Shown: in pieces, positions 15,611 to 22,394 of the stretch | Numbering within the stretch: position 1 is the first letter of the stretch | Layout of the letters: every line of letters starts with the position of its first letter | Assembly (NCBI RefSeq): GCF_004795015.1 | Contig: NZ_SSBI01000042.1 | Coordinates: forward strand, 1-64,000 | Source: Streptomyces sp. A1277 | GTDB taxonomy: Bacteria; Actinomycetota; Actinomycetes; Streptomycetales; Streptomycetaceae | Reading direction: 5' to 3' | DNA: 64,000 bases | The notes under the pieces: model-generated | The model's database searches: none | The model's input: the letters and a program-made list of their open reading frames with translations, nothing else | Told to the model about the DNA's origin: nothing | Translations under genes and position numbers: made by a program

Positions 15611-16755
15611 GCCTGCTCCTCTGACGGGGTAGCGGCATTCTTCGCGATCCGCGACAGCGGGTTCCGTTCGCCCGTGCTGTCCTCGGCGTCGATGTACCCG
15701 ATCAGCGCCTTGGAGCGGTCATCCCATCCGCCGTGCCGGCCGATGTCCACGATGTCGGCACCGGCGGCCCGGGACGACTTTACGAGCCCCCGCCGCAGCG
15801 AGTGCGACGTCCACTTGCCGGGCAGGCCGGTGCGGTGGATGGAGCGGCTGACGATGTCGGAGGCGCCGTTGATGCTGATCCGCCCGGTGGGGTCACCGAT
15901 CGGCTTCCCCTTGCGTGTCATCTCGGCGCCCATGTATCCCCACTGGTCGATCCGCATGAACAACGGCCCCTCCGTGTGCCCTTCGTCTGCGAGGGCTGCC
16001 ACGAGGGTGCGTACAGCGGTGACGGTACACAGCTCCGGTTCGGGGTCGGGCAGCACTTCGACGTCCTGCCACTTCTTCCGCTTCTTCCGGTACACCTTGA
16101 CGGTGAAGCCGCCGTTCGGGAGGTCGGTGAAGCTGCCCGGCCAGTTCAGTGGGGCGAGCTCACTGCCACGGGATGCGATGGCGTGCCCCAGGAGCATGAG
16201 GGCGGCGTCTCGTTTGCCGACGAGCGTGGACCGGTCCAGGTGGGACAGGGCCTGGCGCAGGACGGTTCGGTCGGCGGCCGACGCCTTGCGGGGGGTGGCG
16301 GCCGGGTCCTGGGCCTCGGACAGTTCGGCTCGGTACCCGGCGACGACCTTGCGCGCTCCCATGGTGTCCGGCGGCTTGAACCCAGCGGCCCGGTGGGAGG
16401 AGCGGATCGACGCGATGATGCGGTCCATCGTCGCCGGACCGTACGGGCGCCCGGTCCGCTTCCGGGGGGTGCGCTTGAGGTACGACAGGTACGCGGTGAC
16501 GGTCTGCGGCGCGGCGGGCAGGACCCGGCGACCGACGGTGCCGCACCAGGCAGCGAACTGCTTCATGTCACCGTCGTACGCCCGGCTGGTGTCCCTGGGG
16601 ATGCCCGCCCGGACGTCTTCCTCGGCCTCGGGCGGCAGCCACGCGTCGGGGTCCTCATCCTCCTGCCGGACAGCGGGAGTTCGATCCTCGGAGATGGCGG
16701 GAAGCCGGACCTCCTCGACCAGCTCCCCGTCCACCACGTCGTCGTGCTCGGTCAC
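15607..16755 (-). CDS. Tyrosine recombinase / integrase
   Basis: 382 aa from the GTG at 16755 with GGAGA upstream (a GTG at 16806 is in frame). An N-terminal SAM-like core-binding domain spans about residues 55-130, including DTSRAYDGDMKQFAAWC. The catalytic domain has Arg196 (ASRGSEL), His318/Arg321 (HSLRR), His341 (GRHGGW) and nucleophile Tyr354 (LIGYID). All key residues except a clearly placed Lys are visible. It could resolve dimers, integrate the element, or act on the 51-bp inverted repeats that lie 8 kb left and 2.7 kb right. Its stop overlaps the degenerate partner gene. Confidence 0.85.
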   Translation of the reverse strand: MTEHDDVVDGELVEEVRLPAISEDRTPAVRQEDEDPDAWLPPEAEEDVRAGIPRDTSRAYDGDMKQFAAWCGTVGRRVLPAAPQTVTAYLSYLKRTPRKRTGRPYGPATMDRIIASIRSSHRAAGFKPPDTMGARKVVAGYRAELSEAQDPAATPRKASAADRTVLRQALSHLDRSTLVGKRDAALMLLGHAIASRGSELAPLNWPGSFTDLPNGGFTVKVYRKKRKKWQDVEVLPDPEPELCTVTAVRTLVAALADEGHTEGPLFMRIDQWGYMGAEMTRKGKPIGDPTGRISINGASDIVSRSIHRTGLPGKWTSHSLRRGLVKSSRAAGADIVDIGRHGGWDDRSKALIGYIDAEDSTGERNPLSRIAKNAATPSEEQA

Positions 16756-16952
16756 GGCTTCTCCAATGCGCCGTGCTCGCCACGCTCGGCGTGCCGAAGT
16801 TCGCACCCGCTGCTGTGCTCGTGCACCTCATGCGATCTCTCAGCGGCCACGGCGCAGTCTGCACAGCAGAACTTGGCGATGGCCTTCACCTGGCGGAAGC
16901 AGTCAGGCTTGGCACACTTGTGCAACTCCCAAGACAGGCTCACGGCCGCCAT
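16752..16952 (-). CDS. Small zinc-finger-like protein, 66 aa
   Basis: Starts inside the end of the DUF6221-like gene and overlaps the recombinase start by four bases. CAKPDC and FCCADC give a C4-type zinc site near residues 13-33, followed by a His-rich tail. Start is ATG 16952 or GTG 16943. Coupled to the recombinase, so it might be a small accessory factor for it (inference). Confidence 0.5.
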   Translation of the reverse strand: MAAVSLSWELHKCAKPDCFRQVKAIAKFCCADCAVAAERSHEVHEHSSGCELRHAERGEHGALEKP

Positions 16953-17467
16953 CCTTCCTGGTAGTCCGGGTGGTCGGCGTACGGTTCGGCGAGGGCGCAC
17001 AGGGTCGGGCACGGCATTTCCGGCCAGTCGGCGTCCGTCGTGTTTGCGTCGCATGCATGGCAGACCTCCGCCGGATTGGCGGGGGAACCGTCCTGGTGAA
17101 CCAGAGTCGTTGTCCGTACCGCGCGGTGCAGGACAACGATGCGGCGCTTCGCCGCGACCTCAGCAAGGGCGCGCGCCGTACGGTTCTCCTCGTGCGCGGA
17201 GATGCGTTGGCGGATCGCGTCCCTGGTGGCTTCGGACACTGCGTCACTCGCCTTCACGTCCCAACACTCCTGCGGGAAGTGCTGACGCCATGCCAGCCAC
17301 GCTCCGAGGTGAGCGTCGGTGGTGAACAGCTCCCAGTGGGTGTCGCTGTAGTAGCCGCCCCGGGCCCGCTTCTCATCCTCGTCCAGTCTGGCCGACAAGA
17401 ACGCCGCCACACCGCTCTGTGCGGACGCTCTCCACGCCCTCCATGCCGCTTCGCTCTGTAGCTCCAT
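16940..17467 (-). CDS. DUF6221-family protein
   Basis: 175 aa from the ATG at 17467. AAFLSARLDEDEKRA near the N-terminus, LAEVAAKRRIVVLHRA in the middle and the C-terminal CHAC...PCPTLCALAEPYADHPDY are typical of DUF6221, a Streptomyces family found on phages and integrative elements. Function of the family is not known. It is the first gene of a run leading into the recombinase pair. Confidence 0.7.
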   Translation of the reverse strand: MELQSEAAWRAWRASAQSGVAAFLSARLDEDEKRARGGYYSDTHWELFTTDAHLGAWLAWRQHFPQECWDVKASDAVSEATRDAIRQRISAHEENRTARALAEVAAKRRIVVLHRAVRTTTLVHQDGSPANPAEVCHACDANTTDADWPEMPCPTLCALAEPYADHPDYQEGWRP

Positions 17468-17495
17468 AGAAGGAACATTAACTCTAGTGATAGGC

Positions 17496-17534
17496 ACTGA
17501 TGCCCCCGCCGCGACAGTCGGCAGGGGCATCAGT
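17496..17534 (-). terminator. Hairpin terminator
   Basis: An 11-bp perfect stem (ACTGATGCCCC with GGGGCATCAGT) lies between the stop of the gene at 17566 and the start of the DUF6221 gene at 17467, and would end transcription of the former. Confidence 0.65.
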
Positions 17535-17565
17535 CGAACAGTACGAATCTTCGCTGTGCGCGATC

Positions 17566-17826
17566 CTAAGCGGCGGGGTGCCCCATGACTTCCCAGTAGA
17601 TGACGACGTTCTCCTCAACCTTGGTCCTCATGTCCTCGCCCTCCAGCGTGAAGAACCGTTCCCCGGACGCCACGACGATCTGATACTCGCCGATCAGCTT
17701 GATCTCTCCGGTGTACAGGCGCGGCCGACCTGCTTGGCCATCTCGCGCAGCGATGAAGGCGACATCCTGGCCGATGCGAAGAGGGGCGCCGGTGTAATCC
17801 ACGGCGGAGTAGGAGGAGTTCGTCAT
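17566..17826 (-). CDS. Hypothetical protein, 86 aa
   Basis: ATG at 17826 with GGAGGG just upstream. The sequence is strand-rich (RIGQDVAFIAARDGQ, YTGEIKLIGEYQIVV, FFTLEGEDM), like a small beta-barrel of the SH3 or KOW type. A monocistronic unit with its own terminator downstream. Function unknown. Confidence 0.6.
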   Translation of the reverse strand: MTNSSYSAVDYTGAPLRIGQDVAFIAARDGQAGRPRLYTGEIKLIGEYQIVVASGERFFTLEGEDMRTKVEENVVIYWEVMGHPAA

Positions 17827-17966
17827 GCCCTCCACATTCCCACACTGCAATGACAGCCGTACGGCGCCAGGGGGTCACATGTGAGCTTATCGCTCCTCAG
17901 GATAGGGAAGGGGCTCATGCCTTCAGCTTGGCATGGGGCTGACTCGCTGCTGCCCCCGCTCAATGG

Positions 17967-17989
17967 GGTGCGGGTGCCGGGCCTCGAAC
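17967..17989 (+). repeat. 23-bp direct repeat, copy 1
   Basis: Identical to 18292-18314 over 23 bp. On the minus strand both copies read TTCGAGGCCCGGCACCC, which looks like the T-arm and 3' end of a tRNA, but no full cloverleaf can be formed here. The pair flanks the small zinc-ribbon gene 17998-18258. It may be a relic of an attachment site or an inserted cassette. Confidence 0.55.
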
Positions 17990-17997
17990 TTCAGCGG

Positions 17998-18258
17998 TCA
18001 GCGGGTGTCGGCGGCGTGCTGCTGGCAGGGCGACGTCAGGTTGCGCCACTCGCCGCGCTCGCCGAAGGACCCCACTGTGATGTAGCCGCAGTCGTTGCAC
18101 GCCTGCCAGGCCGGGAGGTCTTGGTCGCACGCGGTGCACAGGGCGGCGACCAGGCGACCGTCGACGTCGTGTACGGGTTCAACGTCATCGGTGAGGTGGC
18201 GGCAGCGGGCCCTGGCGGGTTCAGGCGCAGGAGGGGCGCTGCGGCGCAGGAATCTCAT
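17998..18258 (-). CDS. Zinc-ribbon hypothetical protein, 86 aa
   Basis: ATG at 18258. CTACD and CNDCGY (about residues 44-61) plus a C-terminal CQQH suggest a zinc ribbon. The first 25 residues are basic with prolines. It lies between two copies of a 23-bp repeat, so it may be a small mobile cassette. No specific function. Confidence 0.55.
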   Translation of the reverse strand: MRFLRRSAPPAPEPARARCRHLTDDVEPVHDVDGRLVAALCTACDQDLPAWQACNDCGYITVGSFGERGEWRNLTSPCQQHAADTR

Positions 18259-18291
18259 GGGCCCACGGTACCGCTCGCGCGCTCGGCGGGA

Positions 18292-18314
18292 GGTGCGGGT
18301 GCCGGGCCTCGAAC
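18292..18314 (+). repeat. 23-bp direct repeat, copy 2
   Basis: Second copy of the repeat at 17967-17989. In this copy the minus strand continues the tRNA-like T-arm into a near-matching stem, but the anticodon arm is absent. Confidence 0.55.
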
Positions 18315-18425
18315 CCCGGGGCTCAGCGATTGGCTCTACGGCATCCACTGACGGAGCCCGCCCCCAGCAAGGAGGGTTCCCACCCGCACCGCGAGCCTAC
18401 GGCGATGAACACTGTCGTACGGTCT

Positions 18426-18794
18426 TCATCGGGCGATCCGTATAACCCCGCGCCGGTGCGCTTCCATGGCGTCCATGCTTGCGTCACGAACAGCCACGTT
18501 GACCCCGCCCGGCAAGGCCGCTCGCCCCGGCGCGATCGACATGTGGGACAACTGGATGTTGATTCGCGACAGTCCCTCAACCATGCCGCCAAGCGGGCTG
18601 ACCTTCAGACGCAGCAGACGTGCGGCACACTCACGACAGGACGGCAGACCGTTCAACTCGCGGGCACACACGTACTGGCCGCCGCTGCGGGGGTGGGCAT
18701 AGGCGCGGTGGCCACAGCGCGGGCAGTCACTGCCGTGCCGAAGGGTTACCTGCCGTAGTGCGCGGTCAACGTGGGGGAATGGGCGGTGGCTCAT
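18426..18794 (-). CDS. Zinc-finger-like hypothetical protein, 122 aa
   Basis: ATG at 18794 with AGGAGG upstream. CPRCGHRAYAHPRSGGQYVC and CRECAARLL (about residues 24-62) give two Cys pairs. The remainder is helical and hydrophobic enough for a small folded domain but has no membrane helix. Unrecognised family. Confidence 0.6.
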   Translation of the reverse strand: MSHRPFPHVDRALRQVTLRHGSDCPRCGHRAYAHPRSGGQYVCARELNGLPSCRECAARLLRLKVSPLGGMVEGLSRINIQLSHMSIAPGRAALPGGVNVAVRDASMDAMEAHRRGVIRIAR

Positions 18795-18977
18795 CGCAAC
18801 CTCCTGGTGGGCGTCGCTCCGAGCGTAGCGACGAAACGGTGCGAACATCCCGCCGCCAGCTCCGTTTCTCGCGCGCCCGCTATGTCTTCTTTGACCAGCT
18901 GTGCGACGGCAGTCCTCCCCGGCCGGGCCCCGGCAGTACGGGCACCACGGGCGGGACCACGTACCGAGCCTACCGGG

Positions 18978-19136
18978 TCACGGGTACAGGAGCCGGGACA
19001 GTGGCGTGGGGCGGGCGCCGGATTCGTGCGGACGGTCCGGCGGTTCGGGCTCGGCCGTCGGCGTCTTGGCGGGGGCCTGGTGGTGCGGGTCCGGGCTGGC
19101 GGGTTCCGTGGCCGGCTCGGCTTGGTTCGCGCTCAT
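18978..19136 (-). CDS. Possible small Pro/Glu-rich protein, 52 aa
   Basis: Short frame with an ATG at 19136 and GTGGAG upstream. The product is low-complexity (Pro, Glu, His). It may be real, but codon pattern alone does not prove it. Confidence 0.3.
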   Translation of the reverse strand: MSANQAEPATEPASPDPHHQAPAKTPTAEPEPPDRPHESGARPTPLSRLLYP

Positions 19137-19306
19137 GGCTCCACGGTCCCACCGCGTGGGCGGGGTATTGCCCCTGCTGGTCCGCCACAGGATGTGTAGC
19201 GGGGAGTTGTTCCCCGTTTCTTCGCTGGGAGCCATCGTGGTGCAGGGTGACAAGCAGGACGAGTCCTGGTGCCCGGACTGACTCACCCTGATCCGCACGA
19301 AGCTGT

Positions 19307-19333
19307 GCCCCCGACAGTCGAAGTGTCGGGGGC
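19307..19333. terminator. Hairpin terminator
   Basis: A perfect 10-bp stem (GCCCCCGACA with TGTCGGGGGC) with a 7-base loop, in a gene-free region at the end of the minus-strand late operon. Confidence 0.6.
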
Positions 19334-19430
19334 ACCGTTGTGTCAGGGTGTCGGCCTGTGCTGCTGCGGTTCTTCGTGGCCACCGGGCGGAGGGTTCGGG
19401 AGGCCGGGGTGACGCGAAGCAGCGCGAGGA

Positions 19431-19481
19431 GCAAGATCACGTTACTCGGTGTGAATTTTTATAGGACACAACGGCAGGTCA
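19431..19481. repeat. Right copy of the 51-bp inverted repeat
   Basis: Reverse complement of 7565-7615 with one mismatch. It lies at the border between the accessory segment and the phage lysis cassette. The two copies face each other across 11.8 kb, the arrangement needed for inversion by site-specific recombination. See the left copy. Confidence 0.85.
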
Positions 19482-19546
19482 AAGCTGCGTAACCACCGGA
19501 TCGCGCCAAGACGGGCCGCCGCCGACCAGCTGGACTGTGATCGCGG

Positions 19547-19906
19547 TCACGGCGTCTCTTCCCTGCGGGGCAGTTGGGTTCCCGGGAGGGCCACGGGCCG
19601 GGTACTGGTGCCTCGCTGCGCGACCCACACCATGCGGGTCCGCTGGCAGATCAGCGCCGCGACGAGCAGCAGCAGGGCCGCCCGAACGATCCGCAGAACC
19701 GTGGCCGGCGTGCCGTCGAGACCAGTGATCGTGACGATGACGGTGTACAGGCTCAGCCCGCCGATCGACCCGGTGAAGAACATGACGTGCCATCCCATCG
19801 GGGTGGACCGCCACGGGGCCAGCACGTGGTACGTGATGACGAACACGACCGAGCACAGGAAGACCAGGGCGCTTACTGCCAGGTTCACGATCTGCGCGAC
19901 ACTCAC
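19547..19906 (-). CDS. Holin-like membrane protein, 119 aa
   Basis: Three hydrophobic helices at about residues 8-30, 37-60 and 70-88, then a basic tail, as in actinophage holin-like proteins. It is the last gene of the lysis cassette and overlaps the gene upstream by four bases. Holins form membrane pores that release the endolysin. Which of the four small cassette proteins is the true holin cannot be told from sequence. Confidence 0.6.
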   Translation of the reverse strand: MSVAQIVNLAVSALVFLCSVVFVITYHVLAPWRSTPMGWHVMFFTGSIGGLSLYTVIVTITGLDGTPATVLRIVRAALLLLVAALICQRTRMVWVAQRGTSTRPVALPGTQLPRREETP

Positions 19907-20109
19907 GCCGACCTCCCCTCAATGGTGGCGCGAAATCGCGCTGCGAAATGGTTCTCGTCGCGGAACTGGCGAAGCCGTCCCGCCGCCTCGGTGACGGCCG
20001 GCTGCCGCTCCTCAGCTTCTTGGAGCGCCTGCTGGGCCCGTCGCAGCGCGGACTCAGCAGACTTCTGACCATCGGCGGACGGTCGGCGCCACCACTTCAG
20101 CAGCCTCAC
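19903..20109 (-). CDS. Small phage protein (DUF7620-like), 68 aa
   Basis: Basic N-terminus (KWWRRP), an amphipathic helix, and a C-terminal FRDENHFAARFRATIEG of the kind seen in small proteins beside actinophage holins. Overlaps both neighbours. Function unknown; probably part of lysis or its timing. Confidence 0.55.
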   Translation of the reverse strand: MRLLKWWRRPSADGQKSAESALRRAQQALQEAEERQPAVTEAAGRLRQFRDENHFAARFRATIEGRSA

Positions 20110-20396
20110 CGAACGTCCACCTCCTCGTCATCTTCCACGGCCATCCTCGGCAGCGCCTGCAACGCGTGCGCGGACGTGCGGGACAACTCCAACAGCTCCT
20201 GGGTCTGGGCTCGCTCCTTTGTCCGCGCAGCCTCGGACTTGGTGTGGGCCGCCCGCCAGGTGTCGCGCTCTTTCAGTAGGTCGTCGTACGTCCTGCGGGG
20301 CACAAGGCGCCCGGTAAGGACCATCAGGACGACCAGGGCGAGGAGGGCGACAGCACCGCCTTGGGCAATGTCTACGCCCATCAACTCGGCGGCCAC
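20106..20396 (-). CDS. Single-pass membrane protein with coiled coil (lysis cassette)
   Basis: 96 aa from a GTG. One transmembrane helix (about residues 13-30) is followed by a charged coiled coil (about 38-78). One membrane anchor plus coiled coil fits a holin partner or a spanin-like role. It overlaps the downstream gene. Family uncertain. Confidence 0.6.
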   Translation of the reverse strand: MAAELMGVDIAQGGAVALLALVVLMVLTGRLVPRRTYDDLLKERDTWRAAHTKSEAARTKERAQTQELLELSRTSAHALQALPRMAVEDDEEVDVR

Positions 20397-20433
20397 AGGT
20401 CATCTCCTCTGCGTATGTGCACGTGCGGGCCCG

Positions 20434-20790
20434 TCAGCGCGGAAGCGCAGCCTTCGGGGAGCTGGCCGGCACGGGGGCGGTGACCTGGGTGCGGTCCCAC
20501 ATCGCGACAACGGCCGTGGCGACGGACAGGACGACGGCCTGCCGTTCGGCGGACCAGTCCAACCCGAACCCGACCGCCAACGCGACGACCGCCTGGACGA
20601 GGCCGATCAGGGCGGCACCGACACCGTCGGACGCCATCACGGCGAGGGTGACACCGACCGCCGCGGCGGCGACTGCGTTGATGACGGCCTGCTGCTCACC
20701 GGACACGTCGACACCGAACGCGGCGACCAGCTTCACGATGACGGCGATGAGACCAAGGAGCGCGGCAGGCTCCCGACCGAAGATGCGCAT
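20434..20790 (-). CDS. Holin-like membrane protein with internal duplication, 118 aa
   Basis: Hydrophobic throughout residues 8-95. It has two related halves: AAFGVDVSGEQQAVINAVAAAAVG and VGFGLDWSAERQAVVLSVATAVVA each follow a membrane helix. This twofold repeat is known in actinophage holin-like proteins. Located directly downstream of the endolysin gene in the late operon, the usual place for a holin. Confidence 0.65.
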   Translation of the reverse strand: MRIFGREPAALLGLIAVIVKLVAAFGVDVSGEQQAVINAVAAAAVGVTLAVMASDGVGAALIGLVQAVVALAVGFGLDWSAERQAVVLSVATAVVAMWDRTQVTAPVPASSPKAALPR

Positions 20791-20793
20791 GGG

Positions 20794-21618
20794 TCAGCCC
20801 TTCTTGACGAGGTCGGTGAGCTCGGCCACAGCCTTGGTCAGTGCGTCGATCTTCTTGTCCTGCGCGTCGAGCTTGATCTTCGTGTTCCGCAGGTAGGCGT
20901 AGGCGTCGCTGGTCTCGTCTTTGCCCTTGTAGAGCCAGACGTCGATCGGTTCCATGGTGTCCTTCTTGGGTGCGGTCGGAGTGCTGGAGCCGGGGGTCCA
21001 GTTCGCGGGGTGGGTGAGGCGTTCGGCGACGTCGGTACGGAGCTGCGCCATGGTGAAGCCGCGCGGGTCGACCTTGTCCGACGACCACTCCAGGTGGCCG
21101 ATGACGGACTTCGCGGTCCAGTCGTGGGCCCGACATAGGGCGGCTTGGACGCGGACGATCGCGTCGTACTGGGCGGTGGGCCATGGGTCCTTGCCGTCGC
21201 CGAGGTTTTCGCACTCCCACCCGTAGAAGTGCGCGTTGCCGTCGACACCGTTCAGGTTGCCCTTGGTGGGCGGGGTGGGTCGGCTGCCGTAAGACTCGTT
21301 GGTTACCTGCTTGAGGACGACCGGGTCACCGCCGCCGGCATGGTTCGCACGCCCCCAACCGACCAAGTGGACCTGGCCGTCCTTCGCGATCATTCCGTGA
21401 CAGAGCGGCCCGGGCAGGTCGGCGTACCCGTCGCGGACCATGGCGACCGTGTTCGCGGTGCCCTTGGTGACGGTGTGGTGCACGATCGATCCGTTGACCG
21501 GGCCCCAGGCGCCCTTCTGGTTGCGGTTGTGGGTGCGCCACGAGCCGACCTCGACGACGCGGACGCCCTCGGCGCGCAGGGCGGTGAGAACAGCAGCGGC
21601 AGACAGTGGTGTGGCCAC
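20794..21618 (-). CDS. Endolysin: N-acetylmuramoyl-L-alanine amidase
   Basis: 274 aa from a GTG. The amidase-2/PGRP fold spans about residues 30-190. Zinc ligands are His47/His48 (IVHHT), His175 (IGHLEW) and Asp184 (KVDP). It cleaves the bond between muramic acid and L-Ala in peptidoglycan during lysis. After a Pro/Thr linker (200-220) the C-terminus forms a coiled coil (235-272), perhaps for oligomer formation, instead of a typical cell-wall-binding repeat. No signal peptide, so export depends on a holin. Upstream is a peptidoglycan-binding-like gene. Confidence 0.9.
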   Translation of the reverse strand: MATPLSAAAVLTALRAEGVRVVEVGSWRTHNRNQKGAWGPVNGSIVHHTVTKGTANTVAMVRDGYADLPGPLCHGMIAKDGQVHLVGWGRANHAGGGDPVVLKQVTNESYGSRPTPPTKGNLNGVDGNAHFYGWECENLGDGKDPWPTAQYDAIVRVQAALCRAHDWTAKSVIGHLEWSSDKVDPRGFTMAQLRTDVAERLTHPANWTPGSSTPTAPKKDTMEPIDVWLYKGKDETSDAYAYLRNTKIKLDAQDKKIDALTKAVAELTDLVKKG

Positions 21619-21621
21619 GGG

Positions 21622-22008
21622 TCAGCCCTCCTTGCGGTAGAGGGGGCTCACCCGCGGGACGCCGAGCTTGTCCCACGCGACCTCGTCGGGGATGCCGCTG
21701 GTGTCACCGCCGCCCTTGGGTCGGAGGTCTCGCTGATACGACGCGAACGCGCGCTTGTGGGCGTTCGTCCAGTCCGGGCCCGGGGCCTGGGCGGTCTTCC
21801 AGTGCCCTTCCTGCTGGAGCCGGACAGCGAGGGTCTGGATGAGGGGGCTGTTCCGGCCGCCGTGGAAGAAGTGCGCGCCGGGGTACGGCTCGTACAGGCC
21901 GATACCAGTGGGCACCGGCACAGCCGGCGCTGTGTCCGGCTCGACCTTCGGGGTCGGGTTGGTGGTGGTCTTGGCGGCGGTGTCGTCGCCAGCCTTGGGG
22001 CGATCCAT
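21622..22008 (-). CDS. Phage peptidoglycan-binding-like protein, 128 aa
   Basis: ATG at 22008 with AAGGAG upstream. After a Thr/Pro/Lys linker, residues about 42-120 (YPGAHFFHGGRNSPLIQTLAVRLQQEGH, then WDKLGVPRVSPL) match the small peptidoglycan-binding module next to actinophage endolysins. It may target the lysin to the wall or act on its own in the tail. It is the first gene after the tail-operon terminator, so the lysis genes could have a separate promoter in 22009-22126. Confidence 0.7.
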   Translation of the reverse strand: MDRPKAGDDTAAKTTTNPTPKVEPDTAPAVPVPTGIGLYEPYPGAHFFHGGRNSPLIQTLAVRLQQEGHWKTAQAPGPDWTNAHKRAFASYQRDLRPKGGGDTSGIPDEVAWDKLGVPRVSPLYRKEG

Positions 22009-22126
22009 CAGGACTCCTTGCACTTCCCCGCGCCCAGAGCCGTTGGCGTGTGCTGCTCCGGCCGGGGCCGGGTGGCAGTCCCTCGGGGGTGGTGCGGGGC
22101 GGAGGGTCGCCCTATGGATCAGCGTA

Positions 22127-22158
22127 CGACCGGGGGGAGCCCTCGCTCCCCCCGGTCG
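22127..22158 (-). terminator. Strong terminator at end of tail genes
   Basis: A perfect 14-bp stem (CGACCGGGGGGAGC with GCTCCCCCCGGTCG) with a 4-base loop begins two bases after the stop of the gene at 22161. It would separate tail and lysis transcription, at least partly. Confidence 0.8.
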
Positions 22159-22160
22159 GT

Positions 22161-22394
22161 TTACTCCTCGGGGGGCTGAGGGTCCATCTTCGTCGCAGTC
22201 AGGATGACCATCCTGCTCCGGCATGTCGAGTCGATGACGTTGACGTAGTCCGGGTTCCCGTTGTTGGAGTAGACCGGGGCGGCTGCGATCTTGTCGTAGT
22301 TGGCGCAGCCCTCGGTGCGGCAGACCGCGGTCACGTTGTAGTACGTGGCCGGTTCGTACTCGATGACCGGTATTTCCGGGTTCTCTGTGCTCAT
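22161..22394 (-). CDS. Small hypothetical protein of the tail operon, 77 aa
   Basis: ATG at 22394 overlaps the stop of the tail-fibre gene. Strand-rich, with CRTEGC and one further Cys. Placed after the fibre gene, where fibre chaperones or accessory baseplate proteins are often found. Function unknown. Confidence 0.65.
   Translation of the reverse strand: MSTENPEIPVIEYEPATYYNVTAVCRTEGCANYDKIAAAPVYSNNGNPDYVNVIDSTCRSRMVILTATKMDPQPPEE

Larger units (their letters stand above)
19137..19546. other. Non-coding boundary region between accessory and lysis segments
   Basis: No convincing gene. The stretch holds a hairpin terminator (19307-19333) and the right 51-bp inverted repeat (19431-19481). 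On the plus strand a GTG frame of about 50 codons crosses the repeat and ends at 19490, encoding KITLLGVNFYRTQ as the left repeat does. I do not call it a gene. Confidence 0.5.

Noticed and set aside
15674..17461. Two long plus-strand frames across the recombinase region
   Set aside because: Antisense to the recombinase and DUF6221 genes; no motifs and no ribosome site.
18292..18360. tRNA gene on the minus strand
   Set aside because: A T-arm-like sequence and partly matching acceptor bases exist, but there is no anticodon arm and two acceptor pairs fail.
7565..19481. attL/attR of an integrated element
   Set aside because: Flanking attachment sites of an insertion are direct repeats; these copies are inverted.
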